Source: Nymphaea colorata (lineage: Eukaryota > Streptophyta > Magnoliopsida > Nymphaeales > Nymphaeaceae). Taken from it: DNA of 64,000 nt. Position numbers and translations under genes: made by a program. Position 1 is the stretch's first letter. Each line of letters starts with the position of its first letter. This document shows, one piece after another, positions 26,101 to 37,561 of the stretch. The stretch is from positions 23,460,981 to 23,524,980 of the forward strand of contig NC_045147.1 of assembly GCF_008831285.2 (NCBI RefSeq). Direction: 5' to 3'. Below the pieces are notes generated by a model. The model worked only from the letters and a program-made list of their open reading frames with translations, did not search any database and was not told where the DNA came from.

Positions 26101-29100
26101 TCCCACTTTCCAATTATGAATTGTCATACCATATTTTCAGGACACTGACTTTGGCCATCTTTCCACGGGTGTGCACTTATGCTAACCTAGAGGTAGTGGA
26201 TTCAATATTTGTGTTTTTATACCATCAAACTGAAGAACTATGTTCTCCAATTACATTTAATTTTTATTTCTCTAAACTGCCAAGTTTACTGAAATTCTTC
26301 TCGGTTTATGTGACACTGAACCATATCTTTTAGTTCTTGTGTTTCTAATACCTTAGCTATGGAAAACATCTCTCTCCTTCTCATGTTTATTTCCATCTTT
26401 ATCCTTTAATATAATCCAAATCTTTAAAATACTTCTTGACATTTATGTTTTTTCTCATGCAGGTTTTTGAAAACAAGGTACATGTGGTTCTAATTTTTTC
26501 AGGTCCGGGGGTTTTTATTTCTTTTAGTATAATTGGCAGACATTTTTCTACCTTTTTCTGTTAAAGGTTCAGTGTTTAGGGCATGTTGCAAGGGTGGAAA
26601 AAGTATCTCATTACAGCAATTTTGAGATGAAATGGCTCTTCCTCACCATCAATTATCGAACAAGAGTATCATCAGACATTTAGTTGCATTCTCTGTCATT
26701 TTCCCTTGTATTTCTGTCAAGTCCCCAAAAAAAGGCACCATACAAACCCCATCTCACGATGGGGTATCTTGAGACGGACCAGCTAGTGGCATCCCTCTAC
26801 ACCGCTCAAACATGCCCTAATAATGGAAAGATCAGCTTTTGCTTCATGATTTCATCCTTAGATTTTCTTGTAACTCAAAATCATTGTCCATGCCTTCATC
26901 ATTTGATGCATTTGTTTGAACAGAGTGTCTTAAAAAGGAAGCCGCATGGACAGTTGGAAAGATGGTCAAAAGGGAGACAGCCATCACTGGCTTACTGCCT
27001 TCTTTGGGTTTTCTGTTTAATGGTAAACCTGTCTCTGTCCACTATTGTGATCACCAAGAAACAAATCCATCCTAAACTAAGCTCCAAATCTGTTATCAAA
27101 CCTTATCTTTCAATGTCTTTTGTTCATACTTCAACATCAACCATTCACATACATTTATAGGTTTCCCTTCTATGCAGATTTTGAAAGTTAGGTGAACTAT
27201 GGATAGGAGAGAGGACAAAATAATGAAAAGCTAATTCTTCCAGTTCGGGTTTCAATTTTTTTCTATTGCAAGTGTTTTAACATTTGTGTACAATTTCTTA
27301 CTTTATACTTTCCAATCAGAATTGCTGGGAGATCGGCTCCCAACCTTTATTAGACTTCTTACTTTATACTTTAATCTTCACTGTTTATAATGCAACAATC
27401 TTATTTAGTTAATATCCATCAACTTCTCTTACAATTTTTACCGATGCTTTCACTATTTGATCTATTTGCTTGAAAAGAGTCTTTAAAGGGGAAACCACAT
27501 GGACAGTTGGAAAGGTAAAGAGTGAGGCAGACAGCCTTCAGATCAATGCCTTCTCAGGGCCTTCTTTAATAATAAACCACTTACCATATAAATTCCCCTT
27601 CACCATATTAATCACCAAGAAACAAATTTATCCTCAAATACGTGAATCACTTCATAAACAGATGGCGCTCACCAGCACATCCTTTGAGGGCAAGGGGAAT
27701 TAACAAATAACAGTTCTTGTTTTTCTATTGATAAAGACTAAAAGAATTCTTTCCTATTCACAGATTAAAGGAGAGCTCTAATTTTTTTCATGTTATTATG
27801 GTTCCTTGGCTCCCTAATCTAGTTCATTCCTGTTGCTACCAGTTGCGATAACAGGAAGTTAAAGAAAAGATCAAAGACATTTTTGAAGAGAGTAAAATCA
27901 AAGTGGGGACAAGGATGAAAGAATCTCTAGACAATTCTGATAGAGGGATGATAAATGCAAGATCCAAACAAGCAAAAAGAATGAGTCCCTGAACCCAGAT
28001 ACAAAACCATGACAAATCTTAAGCCATGTTAATACCCAAAGGTGGTTATGTTCCCTTAATTTGTAGTTTTGTACTAGTCCAATCACACACTAGCAGTATT
28101 TGTGGAAATAGTTGACACCGTTTCTGCAATTTGGAAATGTTAGATTCTATCAGATGGATATTTTTTTTCTTTTCTTTTGGACCATCTTTTCTGAGTTGCT
28201 GCTGGGGAAAAAAATAAAATATTTATTTATATATTTATACACAGGGAAAAAAAACGTTTTTCACAGGCTCTACCAGCTCCTGAAAGGACCTTTGAGTTAG
28301 GCAAATATCTGGTTGAGTATGTGGAATCAATTCACCATGGCATTGGTATATATCCTCTCAGTCACCTTGACACTTTAGAAATAAACCCAACCTACGAAAG
28401 GTGTTGCACTAGGTGTTGTGAGAAATCCTACATCCCGTGCTGGAAAAAGGCTAGCCACTCACTTTGGTTGAGCAGAGAGGTGGACTCCAAAATGAAATTA
28501 TGAGAAACAGGATGACGACAAGAAAGGGCAAGCTAGAGAAATATGAAAGGTGCATCCTTCTCCTCATACTTCGGTATGGTTCAGTGTGCTACCAGTCTAG
28601 AACTTTGAGCCACGAAAGGCTTCTCACCATCACATCGGCTTCCTCGATCTCCAATCATTTATGCCAGATTTGCTAAGTTATTTTAGTATGCTAGCAATGA
28701 CCATATAGATTTGTGTATCAAATCAAATGGCTAATTTTCATAATAGGCTTTCCATCTTGCTCAACAAGAAATGTCTTCATAACTGGGTGATGAATTAAAT
28801 TGCATGATCTATGGATTTTAATCCAAAAGTAAACCTGTATAATAAATTCAGGTCAGTATTAATTCAAGCATGATAATACCCTTTTTGACTCTAGCAGTCA
28901 AAACTGCACCAATGCCAGCCCTAAGCAGCCACCTTTTCGAATAAGTTCTATTATTTAGGTGCCCCCTCTAGAAAAGGGTCCTTCAAAAGTTTTTGTTCTC
29001 CTTTTTTCTTCTTTTTTCCACATTCTTCCTTTCTTTATTCTTCTTCTCCTCCTCCTTTGCTTCCATCTACTGTATTTGTTCAGCCTAAGCCCCTGCATTC

Positions 29101-32100
29101 AACCTTACTTGAACAGATCTGTTGCATAGGTTGTGCAACTGTATCCTGAGACAGAGGCCTAGGCCCCCACATCAATCATTTGAAGGCCAACCAATTAAGC
29201 GCACGTCTAGCACTTTTGACTACATAATTTTGACTTGCATGTGGCCAACATGGTCAAAAGCAGTGCCTATGCTGCCTATACTCCCCATACATAATTCTAG
29301 TGCCTAACTAACTTTAGTACCTGCCCAAGTGTAACCCCCAAAATTCTTGTTTCCTTTTGTAGTTTTTTATGCTAAAAGATATCTGAATGCATGATTTAAA
29401 AGATATTGAATACATTATTTTCATTGCTTTCAATTATATGAGTTTCAATCGTTTTCTGCTTTAAGTCTTTGAAATGCTTAAGTTCGTTTAATCTCTTTTT
29501 CTGACTCTCGACTATGCCCCAACTAGCCCTGCCTAGGGCTAACTAGATTATGCAGGAGCCTTGCACCCTAGGAACAACTAACAGCTTTGAAGGCTTAGAA
29601 TATGCGACTTTTAAAGATCTTAAGGCATACCTTATTAACTTAGGAACATTTGCTCGCCTTTGTCTCTAATCTTATCTCTTGGACTCTAAGACAAGTCTTC
29701 TTCGAGATTAAGTAGCTAACTGTACCAGTGCTACCAAATGCATGCCTCACGATCTTCTATTCCGCACACACAAGTCCATCACAATTCCCGACCTCCACCC
29801 TGGGGAGAAAATGGAAATAGTGTGGTCTGTTTCACACAAATTAATCAACGGGCCCAAGTGATTTTGCTTGGAACCATGATATTATACATTGGTATCATTT
29901 GAGTATTTTGAATTTATGGTAGTTTCCATTGTTATATCAACTTGTAAAGATGGTCATGCATCTCCATGCGCATCATTCATAATTTAGTGCAATATAAATA
30001 GGAAAGAAAATGAAGCATAATACATTCAATGAATTCACAAGGAAAAGTTTCAAGCTAATTTGGCACAAGAAGCCAACACTCCCCAACATCTACTCCCCTC
30101 CCCTCCCCACCCCACCCCCCAAAAAAAAACAAAAAAAACAAAAAAAAAAAACAAAACCCTGAAACCCTCTTCTCCTTGCTTCCAAGGTTAAGGGAAGCAT
30201 CAGGGCCTCAGTTAGAGCAATGCACCTTCAACTTGGTGTCCTGCCCTACCACATAAGGCCCAAGCGAATAGCGCCCATGGGGATCGAACTAACAGCCAAA
30301 CTCTCACCAGCTCGCCAACTCAAACAGCTACACTATGCCTCTTCAGGCACAAAGGAGAAGTTTCAAGCACGTCAAATAACCTCTAGTAAAAGTTCTCAAT
30401 TTATCCATGCACGACTTCCCACCTCCGCCTAGGTAAAAAAATGGAGACATGGGTTTTTTTCATGCAAATTAATTGATAGGTCCAAGCCATTTTGATATGA
30501 ACCATCACATTATGCATTTGTGTCATATGAGCTTTCTGAAATTGTGATAGTTTTCGCTGTTACCTAAACTTGTACACATGCTCATGACGGTGTTGTACAT
30601 TTCCTATGATACCCAGCCACATCATATGCATCGCATCTATAATCTATTAAGAAATACGATAAGATATACCACCCATATCTTAAAAAGTGGTCTATCCTAT
30701 GTGTATCTTATGTATCTATACATACCACTAGGTCTTAAGATACACGACAATACACCTTGCATCTTACAAGACATGGTCAACATGGGAAAATGGGGGTATG
30801 AGCCTCCCTTTTTTGAACTGAGTTTTAGAACCCTTTCTTTGCTCCTTTGTACACATTTTTAGGAGCTGAAAAAGGAGCAGTTCTTGCTGCCTTCAAGGAG
30901 AAATTGTCAATTTGAAGGAGGAATTGTTCATTTGATGGAGAACGTCGTATGAAAGAGAACATGAATAAGTCCGCAAGGATGTTCAACTTGAAGAATAAGA
31001 TGTAAACAACAATGAAAACAAGAACGAAGACGAGGATGATGAATGATCATCATGATATTCTCGCTTGTTATTTGCATTGAACCATTTCATCTTGTGAAAT
31101 GTAAAGCTCTTATTTCTTGATTTGTTATGGCTTATGACATTAGATTTTCTTTTGTTAAATATTTCAATTGATGAATGCTCATAGCCATATAATGAAATTA
31201 AAAAATAAATTTACGATACGTTTATGATACATTGCAATATGATATAACACAGCATATCTACTAGCCCAACTGATACCGATTACAATACACACTTCACAAA
31301 ATTGCTCATGCATCTAAACATGCATCATTATTACCACATAAAAAGGAACGGAAAATGCAGCATACACACATGCAATGGGTTCCTTAAAGCAGAGCGAAGA
31401 GGTTCAAGCATATAAGTAAAAGTTACAAACTTAACATGACATTGCAAAAAGGACAAGAGAAAGCTTCAAAAGGAGATCATCAATAATCCAATAGGATTCT
31501 CATGTTACAAAAGGGAAAGAGGAAGCTGGAGATGTTCATAAGAGAAATAACATGAGTTCCTGTCAAGCTAAATGAACCAGATTTTTTACCAATGGGATTC
31601 AAGAGATCGTGTTATCACGAAAAAACTATTATAGCAAGAGGGCCCTGTAATCGGCATCCTAGTGCATTACGTTATCCCAACTTCGAATGAGCATCTCTCA
31701 CAAAAGCTCGTAATCACAAAGCTCCAGATTAGGCAAGTATTTAGAACCAATGGTCCAATACAACAAAATAAACAGACGTAAAGAAGGCAATTCGGATACG
31801 ACCACCGCCAACATGCAACCCAGCATCTGTTCTCCAACAACGGAAGCTAGCGACCAGAGCCTAGCTCCGACATTAACAATCCAAAGTAGCATTTGAATCG
31901 CATTCACAAAATAAGTATGGCAAAAGAGCAAGTAAACCAATAGCAAGAAGAAAGAAACAGAACTTCAGAAAATTCCCCATGATAAATATGCGAACTTACA
32001 ATGTAAGACAGATCGACATCAACATCAGGACCATGGATGCTTGAATTATCGTCCCGGTACGAGCAAGCCTCTCCTTCTTCAATCTCGTTATCCTCCATCT

Positions 32101-32188
32101 CTCCCATGCGTTCGAACCCTAACCCTTTCCTCCTCCTCTTCCTAAACTCCCTATCCTCATCCCTACTCCTTAGAGACAACATCAACAC
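14182..32188 (-). CDS. CW-type (cysteine-tryptophan) zinc-finger protein, plant CWZF family, about 1671 aa
   Basis: Large nuclear protein of the plant CWZF 3/5/7 type. CW domains read methylated H3K4, so a chromatin role is inferred. Exons: 32000-32188, 25726-25798, 25443-25573, 24953-25351, 23480-24867, 22260-22705, 20367-22081, 20125-20282, 16797-16954, 15962-16122, 14182-14379; phases close and a TAA ends the frame. Family landmarks in order: an acidic start (EEGEACSY), DEKIQDVLGHFQKDFEGG at about 64-81, KFGGYGSFLPSYQRSP, the CW finger at about 692-735 (CCDKCQKWR, KKWLC, then NKC in the next exon), a long Lys/Ser/Glu-rich disordered middle, and the conserved C-terminal block (LYFRSALKFLHSASLLE, KDMAAAALAYKCMEVAYMRV, ESPSSSASDIDNLNN). 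The CW zinc ligands are split by the intron 22706-23479. The start is at 32188, or 32182 if the second Met is used. Intron 1 is 6.2 kb. Confidence 0.93.
16206..16345. repeat. Two-copy tandem duplication, period about 72 bp, in a CW-gene intron
   Basis: The words AAGAAAAAGGAGTGCACA, AACTGCTG and TACCAACAA occur in the same order twice, starting near 16220 and 16290. Confidence 0.75.
17451..17528. repeat. Two-copy tandem duplication, period 41 bp
   Basis: ACACAACTATAATAAAATAT followed by GAGCATGATT and CTCCTT occurs at 17451 and again at 17492, in a CW-gene intron. The two copies differ at very few positions. Confidence 0.9.
18702..19714 (+). mobile_element. Non-autonomous hAT-like element, copy 1, with a tandemly duplicated 3' half
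   Basis: It lies in the CW-gene intron between the exons at 20125 and 16954. It has no coding capacity. The left part carries repeated GATAC/CGATAC words. The end reads GATACGCATTACGATACAC then TTTTACAACATTG (about 19376-19409). A second end, ATACGCATTACGGTATGC then TTTTACAACATTC, follows about 312 bp later (about 19689-19714), and the intervening sequence is a diverged copy of 19110-19409. The reverse complement of the end, AATGTTGTAAAAG, resembles hAT terminal repeats. No target duplication was found for this older copy. Boundaries are approximate. Confidence 0.55.
19809..19852. repeat. 22-bp direct repeat, two copies
   Basis: The unit AAATAGAAGAGCCATCAGTG plus AC occurs twice in immediate succession in a CW-gene intron. 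Confidence 0.9.
26884..27700. repeat. Diverged direct duplication in CW-gene intron 1, spacing about 550 bp
   Basis: Block 1 (about 26884-27075) and block 2 (about 27440-27625) share, in order, ATTTGAT..ATTTG, GAA.AGAGT.TTAAA, CACATGGACAGTTGGAAAG (GCATGG in block 1), GACAGCC, TGCCTTCT, and ATCACCAAGAAACAAAT followed by ATCCT. Class unknown, no coding capacity. Confidence 0.65.
30180..30365 (-). mobile_element. Possible tRNA-derived SINE
   Basis: On the minus strand an A-box-like TAGCTGTTTGAGTTGG is followed about 33 bp later by a B-box-like AGTTCGATCCCC, the layout of an internal RNA polymerase III promoter. The segment is non-coding. No target duplication or tail was identified, and a chance match or a different repeat class cannot be excluded. 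Confidence 0.3.
30587..31302 (+). mobile_element. Non-autonomous hAT-like element, copy 2 (716 bp), with 8-bp target duplication
   Basis: It is flanked by perfect TGCTCATG duplications at 30579-30586 and 31303-31310; 8 bp is the hAT target-site length. The homologous undisturbed site in the neighbouring duplicate (about 29953-29966, GGTCATGCATCT) lacks the insert. The interior carries the same GATAC-rich words, TCAATTTGAAGG-type words and AACTGATAC..ATTAC.ATACAC end as copy 1. The termini are ACGGTGTTGTACA and, reverse complemented, ATTTTGTGAAGTGTG, which are weakly inverted. It has no open frame, so it would have depended on a transposase in trans. Confidence 0.75.
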
Positions 32189-32650
32189 GACACGCCCCCT
32201 TGAAATTCCAGCAAGAAGACGCCAATCTCAAAATCCACCGCCAGAAAACAAGAAACCATCATCCCCAGTTCACTAAAAATGAGTCCCCAAATAAAGAACC
32301 CTAGAAGCCACAACCTCCCAATCGCCCGCGACCGCGGAAGGACCACGATCAGCCACCAATCTGAGAAACGCAACACTACCACCTTCGTCTTAACCCACAA
32401 AACGATCAATCCGCAAGCGCCCAAACACTAAACCAAAAAAAGAAGAAACCATCGAAATATGAAACACATCCAACAAGGGAAAACAATCTCAGATACTCGC
32501 AATATGACCGGCACCGGAGGTGAAACCTCCGATCCTTCGATACCCACGTTGAGTTCCGAGTAATTCTAGGAATCGGTTGTTTTGTCCACCTAATCGAAGG
32601 TCGATTTTCAAGACCCAACAAACCTCGCGCTCTCTCTCTCTCGTCTTTCC
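32189..32650 (-). promoter_or_regulatory. Probable 5' UTR and core promoter of the CW-domain gene
   Basis: The sequence just upstream of the ATG (to the right) is less AT-rich than its surroundings and contains no long open frame on the minus strand. It ends near a GA repeat on the minus strand (CT on the plus strand, about 32627-32643). No clear TATA box or start site could be fixed. A 5'-UTR intron is possible but not demonstrated. Confidence 0.35.
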
Positions 32651-34464
32651 TTTTATATTTTTCCCGGAAATTCACATATTTTCTTGGTTGGGAACGATGA
32701 TGACACCACACAAGCGGCTACGGAAGGAGCACTCCAAGAAACGAAAACTTTTGAAACCTTGTCGTCGTTGAATAAATTATATACAACTCGATCTGACCTT
32801 TGAAGACAAGAGGTAAGAAAGTCCGAGAAACTCTGTGAAAAAGAAACAACAAATAGAAAAACAATTTCCCTCCTCCTATATCTTTTTCCTTCTTGTTTTC
32901 TTTTAATTTTTTTCACCACCCCTTTCCCTCTTTTTCTCTCTCCTCTTTCTACCCTTTCTGGCTATGGTGTCTGAACCCCAGGAAGGAAGGGAAAAGGCAG
33001 GAAGGGCTTATTGGGTTGAGGGAATCCAGAAATACCGACTTTGACGTTTGACGGGTAGCAAATGTGCATGCCTTTGACGTTCCTGGGCATTTCCCCATTT
33101 GCGTTCATGTGTCGAACTTAGTATGTGCAAGATCCTGTTCATGTAGATTTTTTATGTTTTTTTTTTGTCCTTGTAATTTTATTGGATTTTTTTTTTAAAG
33201 CAATCGGAGCACATCTTCTGGGTGACCTGACCGGCTTGCCCTTGCATTAAAGATTAATAAGAGCCATTCCTCAAAAAAGGTGCCTTTCTCAAATCCTACT
33301 ACTTCCGAATTTATTTAGAAAGTTAATCATTTTCTCACTTTAGCAAAGTCTATAATTACATATTTTTTCTTTTTGCAAAAAATCTGATCATAACAAAGCA
33401 GTCTAGATTTTTCCTCATTGGCAAGATTCCGATCATGACTGGTCTTGGACGAAAATCTTACCCTGACACCATTTTCATGAAACGTATTCATACATCCATT
33501 GCTTAGTGCATCTTTTTTCAGTAGGTAGGATGAAGTCTGGTTGATTTTTCCAACTCTTACAATTGACAGGCTTCAAGTTTTTAATTTCTTTGGGGTGTCA
33601 ACGAAGTGGATGCTCCCTGCAGTTTCTCAATTCTAACACTAGGCAAAATCTATGTGCAGTAAAATCTGTACACCCATAAGCTTATGCTTTTAGACTCCTT
33701 CATTTTGATTATGAACAAAGTGGCGGATACGATTGGCATCTGACTGAAATCAAATCAAACTAGTAATATTCGATAGGAAAACCGCTACCGGAGTACTAAT
33801 TGAGTAAAAATTTGGCACACGATTCTCTGTGAATGTCCCATGCTCATGGATATATGTGAATGCCATTGCACTGGAAATTCAAAACCAATGTTGTGTTTTA
33901 TACACCAAACCTTAACCTGGCCCAATTATTCAGATTCGAACATAGTTACATTCAATACGAAGCCAATCTACTCGCATGATTAACTTTAATCACATATTAA
34001 ACTCCTCGTTTTCCAGCCAATAGAGCTTTGTGGATTTTTTGGTAATCCATGAATAGGATCAAACCTTATTTCATGAGATTCCTCTTTCTTGGTCTTAAGG
34101 AAGCTCCTGCAAGAGCTTTGTTGCTCCTTGATCTGTTTTCGTCTTTGACAGTCATGGTTTGATCTGTTCAGTTCTTGTTTGTTGGCATCCTTGGCATATG
34201 CTTAGATTCTTGGGATGGAATGAGATGGCTTGAGAAAGGCAAAACGGACATTTTGTGGGAATGTGAGATAAGGACTAAGAACAGGCAAATGCAATCCTTT
34301 TCCCTATTTTTGTTGGTTATGGTTTTCGACGGGGAAGTAAGATTGACAATTTTGCCCTTATAGATGACGATTGAGGATGGTTGATCCTAAGGTATTATGG
34401 TCATTTTGATGGCAAAAAAGACACTCGAGCCGCAGTGACCATTATATGACGGTTACCCGGAACT
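32651..34464. other. Intergenic region right of the CW-domain gene
   Basis: Mostly AT-rich sequence with several poly-T tracts (33159-33198). It includes the presumed distal promoter of the minus-strand CW gene. Open frames are short and unrecognised, and no RNA gene was seen. Confidence 0.6.
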
Positions 34465-34938
34465 CGTCAACACCGTCGATCTGGGCAAGATTAACGGCAG
34501 CTGGGAGACTCGATATTAAAGAAAACCGATTTTTTACTGGAGTAGATTTTTCAGAAAAATTTGTTGGTCTCCCTTCCCACTTTTACGTTGTGGACGGCGA
34601 GGATTTCTAGCAATTTCCGGCCGGTGGCTGGCTGGACGTTGGTCGGGGTTGCATTTTCTTCACTGGGTGATACCAGTCTGACCATATTCGGGCCAGCCAC
34701 ACGTCAACACCGTGTCGATCTGGGCAAGTTTAACGGCAGCTGGGAGACTCGATACTAAAGAAACCGGTTTTTTATTGGGGTAGATTTTTCGGAAAAATTT
34801 GTTGGTCTCCCTTCCCACTTTTACGTTGTGGACGGCGAGGATTTCTACCCATTTCCGGCCGTTGGCTGGCTGGACGATGGTCCGGGTTGCCTTTTCTTCA
34901 CCGGGCGATACCTGTCTGGCCATATTCCGGCCAGCCAC
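34465..34938. repeat. Tandem duplication, two units of about 237 bp
   Basis: Unit 1 is 34465-34701 and unit 2 is 34702-34938. Shared anchors are CGTCAACACCG, TCGATCTGGGCAAG, AACGGCAGCTGGGAGACTCG, TTGTTGGTCTCCCTTCCCAC, TTTTACGTTGTGGACGGCGA, GGCTGGCTGGACG and CATATTC.GGCCAGCCACA. By eye I count about 17 substitutions and two small indels. It is GC-rich against an AT-rich background. A frame through the units is open but unrecognised. Confidence 0.92.
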
Positions 34939-37561
34939 AAGCTAGAAATGGCAAAAAGATAGGAAAATAGTATTTTCCGTTGGATCATTTTCCAGCCATT
35001 TGGTTTGGCAATGGGTTAAGGGACGTCTTTCTGGCTGGTGGACGTTTAGAAACGGCTTAAACCACCATTTTCTTCCCCAATCTCTTACAGAAATTCTTGG
35101 CAGTCTGCCCAGGCCAGTTTTCCTATTGACGGGGAAATATTACTGTAGGCAGTCTTATTGACCCATTTCCAGCAGATGAGTGGCAGCTGGAAAACTGTCA
35201 ATCTGTTTTCTTCATTTGTCAGTCATCCAAATTAACAATCAATCAACTTGGCTGGTTGCAAAACTTTGTTTATGTAAATTCAGGTTTCAGCCCCTCTTGT
35301 CCAACCATGGCTTAACCTTTCTGGTGAGAAGAAGCCATGAAGGATATTAAGTTGCAGGCTCTAAATCAAATTCCAATTTTAATAATTTTATGAACTTTGA
35401 TGGGCAGGGATGACAATTTTTGTAAATAAAAAATGAATTAAAATATTAAAATCAAGCAACATTTTAATACTCAAGACTCACATAGGTTTTTTTTCTGTTA
35501 AGTCATTTTTTGTTATAAAAAAAAAATTGTTGTTGAAAATAAAGTTGGGGATGAATTGGTGGAAAAAACCTGCAGTCTACAACGACGATCCCTCGATGAT
35601 TTCGGTGGCTGTAAGGAGGACTAAATTGAAGGGATTATTCTGTCATTTTATGCGTGGACAGACCACAGGGACATGGACGAATGAAGGCGGAAGCCTTTCG
35701 ATATCTCGCGTAGGTACGCCGCACGTGCACTGTGGGCCGTTCATCTTTTAGATTTAGATCAGGTTCTGTCCGTGGTGTGTTCCCGTGCCCGTGCCCGTGC
35801 CCGTGCCATCGGCCGTCATTTGCGAAAGCCCGTTCGGCCGAAGCGGCAACTTGGCAAATTTCATGAACTTCAGAAATTTCTGCGCTGGAAGTTCACGAAC
35901 TGGGCTATGTTGTACGTTACGGCAATCTTTGCACTTCGGCAGACCGTAGCCCTCCAATTTGAGATCCCCAGAAAAAAAAAGTATCAGTTGCCACATTTGG
36001 AAATATCATATTAGAGAGCATTCTCATACCTGCCAATGCCTTCATCTTTCTTTCATTACTTTCGGTATCTCGAGGTGGCACCCCGTTATGTTTTAGCTTG
36101 CATATGGATGCTCTTTCTTTTTTTGCGGCACTCTTTCTTTTATACAGCACAAGCATTTAACGTCACAAGGGATCTCGAAGAAGAGACTGGCCACTTACCA
36201 GCCTCCACCCTATCAGTTATTTAAACAACCTTGGCCATCTATTTTACCACATTTCACTATATGATTTTCAAGGTGGTTAGATTACCGGAACCCAAACCTT
36301 TGCATTATATTGGAAGTGAAACATTGCCAGGAGTCGCGCCCCAGCCCCACGATTTTTATCAAGACAAGATAACCACTTGCGTTGTATATGACCAATGAGC
36401 TTGTCCGTGTCGCCAGCAAAACGTGACATAGCTACTCGGGTCGCTCTCTAAATAGTCTCGCCGGTTTTCATGGGTGTTTTTCTATACCAAAACCGTTGAG
36501 AATAGGTCGTTTATAGATGGCCCCGGACAATTTTCCGTTCGTATTGAAAGATCACACCCTTCTCACCAGTTTGCGATTCTCGAAAAATCCACGCAGTTCG
36601 ATTCCTTGATGAAATAGCAAGAACCATATCCAGTTGACTTGTTACTGGGAGATTTTGCATAGCCATTAATACCAAGAGTCTTGGTGCACCCGGCTCTCAA
36701 GAGTAACCCGGTTATACTTGATCTGCATTGCTCATGAAAACCACGTAAACCCACGAACTCAACAAAACAATTGGGAGAGAAAAAAAAAATGATCTCTCAG
36801 CGTGTGGCATTTGGAGAAGGGATCAACTTCATGTACCACCGCCCAAGCGCTGATCAAACTCACGCAGGGAACTAAATAACAGACAGCAAGACGACCCAAA
36901 ACAATGACAGCAAGAAGCAACGGTTGATTATTTTAAGAAAAATTGAACGGAATTCTAATCTAGCTGCTTGACTAAGAAGTGGTAGTGGTCATACCAAATG
37001 GTTTCTGGGTATAGCTTTAAAATGGAAGCATTTAGGTTCAGCAGTTCTTGACAATCCAATCCACCCACACTGATGCAATGAGACGGATTATACAGTAGCA
37101 CAAAGAGTATGGCAGAACCGACGCAACGGCATTCTCACCGTTGCGCTTCTCCCACTGACCTAAGACCTTTCTGCTGCATATGTCATCAAGAATTAAGTGG
37201 AACAAACAAGGAAATACAAGGGAATTTTTCTTAATTTCATCGGGACATGATTGAAGTACAACGATGGTTACAGGATCATAAGAAATGAACGCGGTTAGCA
37301 TGACAATGCACCGACAATTAAAAAAAGGCAAATATCAAATCCCTCATCTCTAGACCTCAAGCTGCGAACCTGCATCCCAATAAAACAGGTTCCCAAAGCA
37401 AGGGCCACCCAATCAAAGGCAACATCGACATCCACATTCAGCGATGAACATGTTAAGCCCCCCCAACAACACTAACAGTGGAGAAAAACAATGGATTCTG
37501 CTTTCTTCAATTGCAGGGGCACCAGTAATGCCTTGTAATCAATAGGTGGGAAGAACGCAAG
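34939..37561. other. Intergenic and presumed 3' flank of SNF4
   Basis: No gene was recognised. The stretch 35560-35960 is relatively GC-rich and contains a perfect (CCCGTG)4 repeat at 35782-35807. The stretch 34945-35200 repeats words of the preceding duplication (CATTTTCCAGCCATTT, GGCTGGTGGACG) and may be its decayed continuation. The SNF4 3' UTR probably occupies the right-hand few hundred bases. Confidence 0.55.

Larger units (their letters stand above)
29760..31415. repeat. Local duplication; the right copy is interrupted by a hAT-like element
   Basis: The left copy (about 29760-30060) and the right copy (about 30390-30586 plus 31303-31415) share, in order: CCC.CCTCC.CCT.GG, AAAATGGA, CA.GCAAATTAAT-type words, CCAAG..ATTTTG, TGGTATCAT/TGTGTCATATGAG, CTGTTA..., then TCATGCATCT..CATGCGCATC against CTCATGCATCT..CATGCATC, AAAATG.AGCATA and ATGGGTTC/ATGAATTC. 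A further short piece at 30355-30400 resembles 31395-31430. Sequence identity is moderate. Confidence 0.65.
25799..31999 (-). other. Intron 1 of the CW-domain gene, 6.2 kb, filled with repeats
   Basis: The donor ATT|GTAAGT at 32000/31999 follows the codons for LSYI, and the acceptor GCTGCAG|GAC at 25799/25798 resumes with DEKIQD, as expected for the family. The intron holds the duplicated blocks at 26.88-27.70 and 29.76-31.41 kb, a SINE-like segment and a hAT-like insertion, listed separately. Short open frames on the plus strand here (for example 26684-27160) are not recognisable proteins. Confidence 0.85.

Noticed and set aside
26684-27160. 158-codon plus-strand frame in CW-gene intron 1
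   Set aside because: No domain or family recognised, lies within a diverged non-coding duplication, and its counterpart copy is not open in the same way.
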